This document shows, one piece after another, positions 23,646 to 35,100 of a DNA stretch of 64,000 bases. Origin of the DNA: Pelodera strongyloides (taxonomy: Eukaryota > Nematoda > Chromadorea > Rhabditida > Rhabditidae); assembly GCA_036852015.1 (NCBI GenBank), contig JAANDG010000280.1, positions 116,664 through 180,663 of the forward strand. Direction: 5' to 3'. Both the position numbers and the translations under genes were made by a program. Under the pieces are notes generated by a model. The model was given only the letters and a program-made list of their open reading frames with translations, did no database searches and was not told the DNA's origin. Each line of letters opens with the position of its first letter. The first letter of the stretch is position 1.

Positions 23646-24862
23646 AGAGGAGAGGGAGTGAGAGAGGCGGAGATCAAGAAACAATAAAACGCTCCATAAA
23701 ATGTGTAAATTACAACACACTACCATCAGTAAAATAGATAATTATTCATAAGTTCATGAAATGAAAGTAATAATCAACATTACACAAATAACCATCGTAT
23801 GTCGATATATCGAGTCTCAGTCCTCCATACAAATACAACATTTCTTAATACATTTAATTTATTCAACCATTCAACATGAAAAATATCAATACAGGAGAGA
23901 CAGATAAAAGGATTTTTTTTACATTAAAAAGTTTTTACAAACAAATACAACTTTCATCTTCATGTACCTAACTAATGGCTGTCCATGTCTGCGATTCGCA
24001 CTTACGACAATGACAAATGCCTGTCCATGTTCGAGTCAATGTAAATGACAAGGTCCCACGGCGATTTTGAATCTAGTACGGATCTATTCCCAAATAGTAC
24101 GGATCTATTTCATTTAGTACGGATCTGATACACTTTCGCTGCAGGACCATGTCAAATGCGTTATTCGCATGGGTTACGGTAGGCATTTGCCATTCATGTA
24201 AAATGGCCTGACCATGGACAGGCATTTGTCATTTTCGCAAGTGCGAATCGCAAACATGGACAGGGCATAACGGGGATTTTTTTCAGAGAATAAATAACGA
24301 TCATTAATAAATCGTGACCAATTAAATAGGAGACCGCTCGAGGATAACAATAAGAACAATTCTTCACACATGGAATTTTCTTGAATCAATAACTTTCACA
24401 AAATGATGATCGAAAAAACGTGGAGACATAAGAAGAAACATCTCCTCATCTCTTGAGAAGGTCAAGGTTGCAGGTTACACTCTGATCTGATCTGTTTCTT
24501 TGCGAAAGACACGAAAAACTGCTTAATCAATGTTTTTTTATGTTTTGTGAGTCTAATTTCAGAAAGTAAAGGATGTGTTAAACTACAAAACCAACTGATG
24601 TTTGATGGACCAGAAACAGATGTTCAAACTTCAAATAACTGGTATTCAATCCATATGGAGTAATTCACCACTCAAGTAATGAAGTAATTACATAATTACA
24701 CTTAAACTCAAATACAACTGATGCTCGCACAACTAAAGTAAAATAAAAACGTAACTAAAGATCACCGGAAACTAAAACAATAAAAATGAAAAACTGCAGT
24801 AAGCAAACAAATACAGTAAAAACATGAAATCAATAAATCGATAAATTATAACATCACTGAAC
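23229..24862. other. Intergenic region between PGM2 start and SEH1 end
   Basis: No exon supported. It contains a GA run at 23615-23640 and a fold-back element at 23979-24263; the remainder is AT-rich. The 5' part is expected to hold the PGM2 promoter, but no motif was identified. Confidence 0.55.
23979..24263. mobile_element. Fold-back element with CTGTCCATG ends
   Basis: Left arm 23979-24029 begins CTGTCCATGTCTGCGATTCG and ends CCTGTCCATG; right arm 24213-24263 is its near-perfect reverse complement (CATGGACAGG to CATGGACAG). Each arm is itself bordered by CTGTCCATG on both sides. The loop holds three copies of TAGTACGGATCT. Confidence 0.85.
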
Positions 24863-27800
24863 CTAAGGATCGATGACCTCGTTCTCCCCATAATCGGCTG
24901 GACCCATGGCCGTTAGCAAAGCCCAACGATTCATGAACATTGCTGAAAATTTTTGATTATCCTTAAAAAAAATCAAATAAATTAATAAATAAGAAATGTA
25001 AAAGTAAAGAATGGCGTAATCCCGCATACTATCCCACTCCACCTCCACATACACTATGTTGTTTTATTCATCAACTATCAACTCTCGGGATGAATGACGT
25101 GCGCTTCTAGCCGTATAATGAACTTTCAAATATTCAAGCGTGTCAAGCGATACAATGTCCGGTTTTTGAAACGTCTGTTAGAGGTTGGAGGTGGTTGCAA
25201 ATAGCTGCGCGTTGCGCAGCTATTTGTTTTATTTGCATACAACATAAAGTTTCTTTTGCATACAACATAAACACATGGCACATGTGAATGCAGGTGTCCA
25301 ATACACGTCTGATAAGGTCAGAGTTGGTTACAATTCACCACCAATCAGTGGATGGACAAGGTAGGAAGCAAGAATGAACAAAAAATGGAATAGCGGAATA
25401 ATTCCTAGCGATAAGATCAATAGCTATAGTAGTAGATCCCGCTAGTCATTAGAGGTCACAGGTCACTTCTATCAGCTACAAATATCTTTTCTACAATCCA
25501 TAATACCTAGGCCATCTCATCTCAGACTGCTAGATCTTATCCGGTCTGAGTAAAGTAAAATAGTCTCCGAGTTTCCACAAAAATAATGAAGTTTTTGTTC
25601 GATGTTTAAAAAACGCACACGTTTTGCACAATTTTTTTGCATAAACGCATGCAACCAACAAGTTAATTAAGAAAAAGACCGGTAGCAGTATTATAAACCC
25701 CTGCAATAGAGACCATTCCATATTCCATCACACATCGCGATAAGGAACACAACGATTATAAAAATGGGAGGGAGACGGAGAGGGAAAGACACCAAAAAAA
25801 AAGAGGGAGAGAAGGTAGAGAGAGAGAGATAGCGATAGAGAGGGAGAGAGAGGGGGAGAGAAAGCAGAGAGAGAGATAGCGATGGAGAGGGAGAGAGGGG
25901 GAGAGAAAGTCGAAAGAAAAGAGGGAGAAGGAGAGACTGCCCACAAATCAACATATAAACTTTAAAAAAAATATTTATGTTTGAATACAATTCCAGAGAC
26001 GAGAAGCCACCACCATAAAAAATACCGAAAGAAAATAACTCACATTTCCATACTCGAATCGTTCCATCGCTACTTGAGGCACTAATAGTATTTCCAGTGA
26101 CATTCCAGCTCAGACGCCAAGCCTGAAAGAGAAGGAACATTAATAGCTAACAATTAACCGGCTTGTGTTTTTTCACCACAATTATAACATAACTTTACGA
26201 AACAAAGATCACAAACAGGACAAACCCAATTATCACACGACTCATTAAAATTGCATTATTGTGACACGATTAACACCAACTAGCGACACGATTAACACCA
26301 AGTCACCGCATAACATCGAAATCGAACCGGTTCCATACAACTACGGTACCACATCAATCAAATACAAGCTACGGTACCTTATGCAAGTCTCCTAGCACAG
26401 CAACCTTATTCGCCTTGTATTCCATAGTTCCCGTGTCCGCGGGTGTATCATCCTCCACGTGCGCGCTCGACGGGACCTAGAATAACATGTTGAATAGTTG
26501 AATTTATCTTTATAATAATTGTTGGATCTTATAAATCTTTCATTCAACTTCACTATTCGCCCATTGATTTTCTACATATGTACACCGAAAAACACTGTGT
26601 ATTACTGATACTTTAGCTTGGTTCTACACCGCTAATTTATTGATAATACATTTATCTTGCAGCTACTTACCTAGGTCGTGGACCCCACCTTTCAAGTTTT
26701 ATCTTTACACACAATGACACAATTGACAGGAGAGTAGTTCCTTTTTATTGGGTGTTTAGTGAAGCTTGGTCCCAACCAAGACATTCAACTAATTGTAGGA
26801 AGTGATGTTGTTTTGTGAATTTACAGAAACTAGTTCGGGTTCTGTTATGCAGACGGAATAAACGATATGTTTCGGGTGCATAGTAAAAAAAAGCACGGGC
26901 ACCAAAGTCTATTCAAGCTTCTTATCTTTTCTTTTGGGTCTTATTCACTCTCATACATACATAAACATTCATAACAAATCATCATTAAAAAAAATAAGAA
27001 GTCCGAATGAGATATACATCACTCACCATAATATTGTAAATATGCACATCCTGGGAGGCGATTGCAATCTGATGAAAGTCAGCCGCAGCATTCGGAGAAA
27101 ATGCTATATCCAACACAGGCGAAGGAAGGTTGAAAGTCATGTTGTGCACGGCTTGCCATCTCCTGCACAGAAATGTAATTAGCTTTACTATAGTCACGAG
27201 TCTTTTTACGTGCCTAAATTCATTTTCGAACTCGACTTAGAAAACAAATAACACTTGCACTATTTCAAGACAATAATATATATTAATTGCAAATTCAATG
27301 ACAATACAACGAAGTAAAGTATGCAGCACTTCCTAATGAACCACATACTAGAGCTGCTTGGCCACAATCCACGACGGAGTTAGGTACTTCGGTATTATTT
27401 TAAAAAAAAACGGAAAGCACTAATGAATCTAATTATAACGGCAAGAAATACAAGCGGTTAGCGATTTGGACGTTTGCGACAGCATAGATTGGATACCAAA
27501 ATGACAATGGTAGTTTAGGCACTTGGCCGAAACGATGTTTCAACAATAGGCTCACATAACCTTTCAATAGCCTACAGGAATGTTTGAGCCACGCTCAATA
27601 TCCGAAAGTGGTTCATACTTGGTTTTACAGACGGCTTTGTACGATAAAAAAAAGAAAATAAGAACAAATCCCACTCACGAACCTGATATTTTCATGATAT
27701 TCATAGAAGACAATTCTCTGTTCATTCTTCATCTTTGGGTCGTCCGAACCAACGGCCAAGAGTGGTCGGTTGAGTCTGGATGTACTCCACGCGATACAGC

Positions 27801-27883
27801 CACAACGAGCGCCGAAGTAGAGGAACGGCTGGAAGTAATAATAATAATTATTATATTGTAATTAATAATAATTAATAATTCTT

Positions 27884-27924
<41 letters not shown>

Positions 27925-29244
27925 CAATCACACAACCACTATTTGATATCGGTCACATTGCAGTCGGTGCACTGTGACCTTCACAATGTAACTGCATTTG
28001 CAGGCTAAAACGTGTCGTTGGTTCTTCTCAATATAAAATATACATATTCGATCTTGCCAAAAAACATCCTTTTCTTTTACTTTTGTGATTAACAAGATAG
28101 TGACACATAATTATATTTGCTATTGCATAACAAAATAGAATCAAATAAAAAAAAAAACCTACATCCATATCCTGCATAAGGGACCACGTGGAGAGGTTCA
28201 TGTGATCTGGTGCTTCATACACGCGAACTTGACCAGAGGCCGATGCGGTCGCCTAAGGTAACAAAAAATAACCAACATATACCTGGCCGCCAAATTAAAT
28301 GTCTTCCCGCAATTTTTCAACTAAATTAGGGGGGGGGGCATACCACCTCAATTCTTCAGAGTATGTAAACTTATAAACTATACATTTACCTAAGAAAGTG
28401 AACAGTAAAAAGGAAAATAAAAAACAGAAACTGACAATCATAAGTCCCAAGTGTCGCGGGGCGAATTTGATATCGGTCACATTGCACCGACTGTCCGCAA
28501 AATACGCCTTCTTCTTCCATCTTAATAAAAGCTAATTAGGCAATTATAAAATGCCAGTGTAATTGTATGTATTAAAGAGTCAACTCCGTCAATAATGTGG
28601 CGCTGAATACAGCAACTATAAATAAATGTCAAATGTGTACATTTTTTTAAATCTGTTAATATTAAATAATAATAAAAACAGAAATTCCATACCGTCCTTT
28701 TCCGGTCTTTGTGTCCGGGACTTCCTCCCAGATGTGTACAGACCGATCGGTGGAACATGTAGCAATCACCTAAAGTTAAGGATAAATAAGATAATACGGT
28801 ATATTTCTATTTCCGGTATGCGTGAGCGTGAGTAAACGAACAAACGAAGTGATCTATTTCCTTGTCGCCCGGGACTGCTTACAACGGTGTGTTTCACTCA
28901 ATGCACAAATTGAAACATCTCGAAAGTGGTTAATGATGTTTTCAGTTACGTTTTATGCAATGACTTACGTGTATAAAGATGGATCAGTAAAACTGAGATA
29001 TTCGGACAGTTTGACCACCACAAATCAACTCCATAATTCATACTACACACAATTAATTATTATTATTATTATATTATACCTGTCCAAATTCTGGATGGGC
29101 CCATGCGACCCGCCAAACGGGTCCTCCGTGTACCTTCCAGTAGGCGGTCTTCTTCCAGTCTCCATCCTTCTGACGATCCCAAATTGCTACCGTATAATCA
29201 CTTGAACAAGTGGCTAGCCGGCGTCCGTTCACATCAAAAACCAC
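24863..29244 (-). CDS. Nucleoporin SEH1 homologue, WD40 protein (first exon not found)
   Basis: Scaffold subunit of the Y-complex of the nuclear pore and of the GATOR2 complex. Exons in phase: 29244-29080, 28769-28693, 28520-28436, 28252-28163, 27828-27683, 27162-27027, 26476-26378, 26122-26044, 24942-24863 (TAG); about 318 residues plus a missing start. WD repeats read [77 protein letters not shown] and [19 protein letters not shown], in the order found in SEH1. Human SEH1 has about 18 residues before the first of these blocks; that short first exon was not identified upstream of 29244. The final exon uses the acceptor TTTTCAG at 24943-24949, because the alternative AAG upstream would create a stop. 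Confidence 0.92.
25158..25226. repeat. Half R1 terminus plus perfect hairpin
   Basis: GTCCGGTTTTTGAAACG resembles one R1 inverted repeat without its partner. It is followed by a 13-bp perfect stem, CAAATAGCTGCGC-gtt-GCGCAGCTATTTG (25198-25226), and then a 17-bp direct repeat TTTGCATACAACATAAA present twice. It lies in the last SEH1 intron. Confidence 0.7.
25800..25935. repeat. GA-rich tandem repeat in SEH1 intron
   Basis: A purine-only stretch that includes a duplicated block of about 55 bp marked by GAGATAGCGAT twice. Open frames here are low-complexity Ser/Leu/Pro artefacts. Confidence 0.85.
27835..27921. repeat. (AAT)n simple repeat
   Basis: AAT/ATT trinucleotide tract in the SEH1 intron immediately upstream of the exon starting at 27828. 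Confidence 0.9.
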
Positions 29245-29463
29245 CTAAACAAGTTGAAACGTATACACATACGTCATATATTTACCACTAGTTTAATTTT
29301 CCTTTGCACTCCTAATTGGCATCCAAAGGCAACAATAAAAAAGATAAAGATTTCCTACAAAGAAAAACGGTGGGTTTATAGTTTTTCATTTCAGAGGGCC
29401 ATAACTCCCAGGTTCTACCGTTCTACTCAACAGACGCACAAAGCACAGTCCGGTATCCAGAAT

Positions 29464-29850
29464 CTACGATGCCACTGGCGTGGGTTTGGTTGATAGGGTC
29501 CGTGCATCAAGATCTATTGGAAATAATTCACTGTAAATCGCTTTGATCAATAAATCCTTTGTTATGTGGCTTAAAACTATTCGATACCTCGTGAACCAAA
29601 TCGCGGTGCGCCGGTTCAAAATGACACGGCTGAGTTTTTCCGCACCCAGTTTCAACTGGCTCTGCTGCTTCCTCGAACATGCTGCAATAAACACACGTTC
29701 AAAAACAAAAATTTCCAGTATGCCTACCGCCGAGACAAAAAATTGATAAGGCATCCACGACAACATTTGGAGCTCGTTCAATGACTCGCGAAAACGCACT
29801 GCACGGCTATTGAAGTACAATAAATGGGTCGAAACAGCACTAACAAAAAA
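29464..29850 (-). pseudogene. Hydrophobic ORF, possible membrane-receptor fragment
   Basis: Open frame of about 125 residues with two hydrophobic stretches, one at YQFFVSAVGILEIFVFERVF, followed by a basic segment (KLSRVILNRR). The pattern recalls a piece of a nematode seven-transmembrane chemoreceptor, but no family motif was recognised and no adjoining exons were found. It may be a relic or a chance frame. Confidence 0.25.
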
Positions 29851-30263
29851 TAAGAGAATGATATTGATATCTAACTAAAATTAGGAGATTATGATTTCTG
29901 CCGCCTGTCATGTCTAGCGCAATTTTTTCGCGTTGAAGTCGAGTTTACAAAATCTTATAACACAGACTACAGTGGTACTGTAATACCGCAAAACAATATT
30001 TTTTGAAAGTGCAACGTGCATGCACCACAATAGGATTTTTATTAATTTTTAATTTTTAATTGTTTTTATTAATTTGTTAATTTTATTTGTTTTGTTTTGC
30101 ATATCCTCATGGAGCTTTATAGAGAGTGCACGTTCGCGAACGTGGACAGTGCGAAAGTGTAATTCAAGTGCTCGTTCGCCGAATTCCACGAATAGCACGG
30201 TGCAAAACCGATATATACCTTCACACTCAAAGAAAAATCGGTGCAATTTGTGTCTTCGTGCTG

Positions 30264-30577
30264 ATAGTGTATTTATCTCCAGTTTCGCAGGGCCGAAACA
30301 GGGCGAATCTGGCCCAAAAATCATTCAGCGCGGCTTTCACTTTCCATACATAAGCACAATTTGAAACTCGCTACAAAAATTGAAAATCAGGGACAAATTT
30401 GAATTTAATACAGATATTCGCATGCAAGTAGCTAATACGTGTACTAATTCAAATTTGTCCCTGATCTTCAATTTTTGTAGCGAGTTTCTTAATGAGTTTC
30501 TATATGGAAAGTGAAAGCCGCGCTGAATGATTTTTTGAGGTGTTTCGGCCCTGCGAAACTGGAGATAAATACACTAT
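30264..30577. mobile_element. Long fold-back element (about 314 bp)
   Basis: Two arms of roughly 140 bp are near-perfect reverse complements: left begins ATAGTGTATTTATCTCCAG, right ends CTGGAGATAAATACACTAT. Matching inner blocks include AAATTTGTCCCTGAT and AGCGCGGCTTTCACTTTCC. The loop is about 30 bp. No ORF spans it credibly. Confidence 0.92.
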
Positions 30578-31000
30578 GAGACCTTTATTTCCACTCCTAC
30601 TGTATCGAGTTTCAAAATTCGCTTATATATAGAACGCTAACGTGCACCCATTTCGTTACTTCTGTTGTTCTACGTCTTTCCCATCCATCATCCTTACGTT
30701 TCATTTTCTTAGCTGAAATTTCTTATTTTCATTACGCTCGTACCTTGCTTCAAGAAAACATACGTTTCTGCAAAAAGACAGACCAAACAGGTTTATTCCG
30801 AGTACATTGCGCCAAAATAACAAACGAAAAAACGCCACTGAAGGGCAAAACATACAGAAGGTGAGAAAACGGCATTAACAATAGATTGCCTAATAAAAAC
30901 CGGCTAAACAGAAAAATACACAAAAAAACGAGAGTAATTGCTAAGGTAAATACAGAAACTACTGATATACATGGCTAATATCTACATCCCTCCCAACTGC

Positions 31001-31999
31001 TCACACCGCCAGACTAGGCAGCTTTGCTGCATCAATATAGGGCCTCATGCTCCCCTCAGCCTTCCAACGACCCAATCTGATCACAGCACTCTCCGACAGG
31101 CCACTGGCCAAAGCAAACGTAGCACCACCACCGCGAAGACCATGAGGAGCTTGGAGAATACCGAACCGTAGACCCATCCTCTTGGAGATGGTCCTCCAAG
31201 AATTCGTTGTTAGCTTCTTGCCTTTTCGATCACCGAGTACTGCATGAGTCGGATCTCCAGCAACAGAAGAACGGTACTTCTGAAAAACCGACTTTAGCAC
31301 GGAACCTGTTTTTGCAAAACTAATCTTCACCCTATCACCATGTCCGTACTGATCCGTCTTACTCTTTATCAAATCAATCAATATCCAATCCCCGGTCCAC
31401 ATAACCTGGCTCCATCTGAGCTCACACATTTCAGAAATTCTTAGTAGGCCAAAAAAACCGAACGAACAAAACATGGCATAACGTAACAGTTGCCACTCCG
31501 CATCTTCCTTGTCCGCTTTTGCTAACACCCCCATCACGTTCTCCACATCCACCTTCTCTCTATGAACTACAGGAGAAGCGCACCTCCTAGCGGACTCCAA
31601 AATAATATCTACCACCTCCTTTTGATCTCCCACCAACTCGCCATAGAAAAAATCTAGAGCCGGCTTCATTGCAAACAACTTCTTAAATTCGCCTCTCTTC
31701 CAGAGATCGCAATAAAATAAGCTCCGAACCTGAGGTTTCGCCGTATCATAACTCCATCCTCTCGCCCACTCCTGATACTCTCTTGTCGCTGCACCATACA
31801 CTCTCCTAGTGCCCTGAGCTCTAGCCGTACGAACAACGTCCTCCAAAACGGCTTGCACCGCTCCTCCCGCTACTGCCGTCAGCTCCTCCCTACCCTTCTC
31901 CAAACGCTCCGGAAAACCTGCAAGAAAAGGGTGGGTGGGTGGGAGGGAATAACGTAATAAAAACAACTGAATATATATATTTCCACTTTTCCTGAACAC
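31001..31999 (-). CDS. Tyrosine recombinase (phage-integrase fold), transposon-type
   Basis: Open frame of 332 residues, unbroken. All active-site positions of a tyrosine recombinase are present: R187 in LLRISE, K214 in the beta-hairpin, HGLR (H286, R289), GRWK (W312 in the H/W position) and Y321 in MRPYI. The protein ends 11 residues later. Such enzymes cut and rejoin DNA through a 3'-phosphotyrosine; in animals they occur in DIRS/PAT-like and Crypton-type elements. A TTTCTTGCAG acceptor at about 31918 suggests the true exon begins at FPERLEK, residue 29, with an upstream exon unseen. No reverse transcriptase, RNase H or split direct repeats were found nearby, so the element type is open. 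It runs divergently from DP, 178 bp from that ATG. Confidence 0.85.
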   Translation of the reverse strand: MFRKSGNIYIQLFLLRYSLPPTHPFLAGFPERLEKGREELTAVAGGAVQAVLEDVVRTARAQGTRRVYGAATREYQEWARGWSYDTAKPQVRSLFYCDLWKRGEFKKLFAMKPALDFFYGELVGDQKEVVDIILESARRCASPVVHREKVDVENVMGVLAKADKEDAEWQLLRYAMFCSFGFFGLLRISEMCELRWSQVMWTGDWILIDLIKSKTDQYGHGDRVKISFAKTGSVLKSVFQKYRSSVAGDPTHAVLGDRKGKKLTTNSWRTISKRMGLRFGILQAPHGLRGGGATFALASGLSESAVIRLGRWKAEGSMRPYIDAAKLPSLAV

Positions 32000-32176
32000 A
32001 CACTACTGACTGACGCAACCGGAAACCCTAGAATGACAAATAATAATTTAGGGACGCCACCCTCGACATTTCGCTTTGAAACCTACAGCCTGCTCATCCA
32101 AAATTTCAAAAATTGGCTAGTTGCCAAAAAACCTGTCTTTTTTGCAAAACAAAATATTTTTAGGCTTGCTTCTACG

Positions 32177-35100
32177 ATGGACGCCCCTCAGCAGTTTCTA
32201 TATCACAATGGAGTTCAGTATGTGGTGCGAAACCAACAGGTGCAGGTCCCAGTTCTGGAAAGACCCACGGGGTTGCTGAATGCGGTAAGCGCTAATATAA
32301 TATCACTCATCCCGAGGGACATATATTTGCAATTTGCATGTCTGGATACATCCCAGTGAAAGTTTATAACTTCTACTCTATCTAAACGTTAATTATCCTC
32401 CAAAATGCGCGTTGTTTGTGCGCGGAACGTGTAATTTGCGGGGGTGGGGACACGCAGCCAAACCCCCACTCTCTTGGGCACAATTAACACATATCCATAT
32501 GTTGGAAAAAGAAAGTTTAAACCGAATATGATCGATGATCTGGTCTGAATCAGACGTTCCATATGGAATTTTAGGATATGCTTAATCATAATTATATGTC
32601 TTTTAGGGCCATCCCACTGCCTACGCCCCGAATGACACGGATTTTGTGGGGTGTAAGTTTTATACTTGTTAGTGCGCAGCGTTCTGTTCTACGAGCGCAA
32701 TTTAATATTGGTACTCTCTTGCGGATACTGCTGAATTATTTATATGTGGATTGGGGTTGGCATTATCACTTTAGTGACTTTAGTCGTGTTTTTGTTACGA
32801 TATTGCAGTATTCCGTTCTGCGATCCGATCGTAAGCGCAAGCTAATATTGGTAATTGACACTGTCTGGATTCTGCTGAATTTTTATACTGGATTACGGAT
32901 TCGCATTATCACTTTTCCTGTTTTCTTAACTCTGCGAATTGATTTTCTTGTTCAGATCTCCACCCAGACGGAGCGCAATCGCTAAAACAGCTTACCACCG
33001 CATACCCACTGCAAATGGTTTCCGTTGTGAAGGACGAGTGTGCGGATTCCGGACCATCCTATACTCAAGTACGTTTGTGTTTGTTCGAATTTCTTACGTA
33101 ATAACAAATATTATAATGAGTTGACTACATAATACGGTCAAGAACGCTATACCATACAATACAACACCCAAGGATTAGAGAACGACATTAGCTTTTGTGA
33201 TATCGGATTCACGTTCACGCACACAAGTGGATCATTAGCTCGTTGACGCTATGACCGACGAAACCACCATCCGGATGCGAATCAGCATATTGCATAAATT
33301 TAGAGGGTGGTCTTGAGCTCGTAGTCATACCACCGCGCGATTAGAATACTAGATATGGAGAAGATCAGAAACGTATCATAAAGAGCTAAGTTTCGGAAAA
33401 TATTTGGATGGTGGTTTGGTGGTTTTGAGCTTTTCCCGACGAGTTCTATGCCCTGCAACCTGCAAGTGAATTTAAACTTCGCCAACTTTGTCTAAACTCA
33501 TGTTTACGTTGTTTGTGGTTTGAGTGCTCTGCTGACTGATATGATATGACTGTATTTAGGCCGAACACTACGAGCTGCAGACTTATTCGCTTGGAGAATA
33601 TGATTTTACAGAGTAGGTTTAAGCGTTTCAGGCCAGTTTAAATTTCAAAGGAATCATAATCCATGGCAGTTGACGCTTTGCAACCATTTAGTCGCTAAAA
33701 CAACTTTTCAAAAACGTGTGTTTATGATGTTTCACACTGTTTATATATGCACTGACGTTGGGAAGTGATGATGGTCCTTAGAAGGTATGTAATGGAATGG
33801 AAGTTGTCACAGTTTTCCTGACTTTCAGGGCGTATTAATTTGTTTAACCGGGTTTCTTTATTTCACAATCAATAGTATGTTTGTAAATGAATGGTCTCTA
33901 CCTAAGAATGGAACAAGGTGCTTACCAGAGGCCGTATTCACCAACACACAGGGAGCCCTTCCTAGGCTCACGCTCTGAATCCCTTCTGCTCTCGCACTCT
34001 TTAGCTCCCTGGGGAGGCCAGGGAGGGGCTCCCTACTCGTTGGTGAATACGGCCTCTGTATTGCGTGAATGTGAAGACCAAAAGAGCTGGCTCGTTTTAT
34101 TGAGAATCTATTTATTTCATATTTCATTCGTTTAGGTCGTCAACGGGTAAAAGCAAGAGAAGTTCGAAGAGTGAGGCGTCCTCGAAAAGTCTCCGCTTCT
34201 TCAGCTCACGAGTGTGTGATAAGGTGAAGCAAAAGAAGAAAACTACGTATAATGAGGTAAGATTTTGCTTTCACTTCACAATGTATGGGATTTTTAGTTT
34301 TTCCTATATCGTCGAGCCACTTGCATTGTCTTTGTTTACTCGGATATTGCCGCAGAAATCACAATTCGGTAGCTTATTTACTGGCTCTGTAAAACTTGCC
34401 AAGTCCTGTGAATACTAGTGATACTGGATACTGTTAAGGTGTTCCAAGGAGTACTTCACTGCTTTAGCTTTTACAAGAAAAAGACTATCGATTTTCACTG
34501 AAAAACAAATGATGACATTATTTTAGGTGGCCGACGAACTTGTTCAGGAATACTTTGTAAACATGCCTCCAGTCAGTGAGGTAAGATAATTATTTGTTCT
34601 TTATTCAGTTGTAATGTAAAATGTGACTTGCTCATACGGTGCTGAACAGCCACCGCATACACCTAAAATAGCCTATTTGTTGTAGAACCCCAGAGTGTTA
34701 ATTGTGGCTACTCTCAGGAAAAGCAGCAGCACGACGTGAAGAATATCCGCCGTCGTGTTTACGATGCATTGAATGTGCTCATAGCGCTCAACATTGTTTC
34801 AAAGGAAAAGAAGGTAAGGAACTGGCCTTATTTGTTGCTTGAGTTATTGTTTTTACGCTAACTGATTTTCACCGCCTCAATGCTTCTAGCTTCTCCTAGC
34901 AAATAAAGTCTTACTCTCTTTAATTGCATTTTTTATATCCAAACCAGTCGGCTCGCGCCGCCTGAGGCGACTTACATGGAAATATGATTGGTTTAGCATG
35001 GGCATACTTATATACAAAGCTTCAAACGTATCATAAGAAATTCACATAATAGGAAACAATTGCAATACATCGATATTGAGCTGCGAAACTCTTTTTATAC

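Larger units (their letters stand above)
29245..31000. other. Region upstream of SEH1
   Basis: The SEH1 first exon and promoter should lie here but were not found. It contains a possible receptor-like ORF remnant (29464-29850), a fold-back element (30264-30577) and otherwise AT-rich sequence. Confidence 0.5.

Noticed and set aside
25691..26140. Ser/Leu/Pro-rich open frames
   Set aside because: They come from a GA-rich simple repeat; only the WD40 part (26122-26044) is real SEH1 exon.
30074..30364. Overlapping ORFs on both strands near 30.1-30.4 kb
   Set aside because: They overlap the arm of the long fold-back element and carry no recognisable motif.
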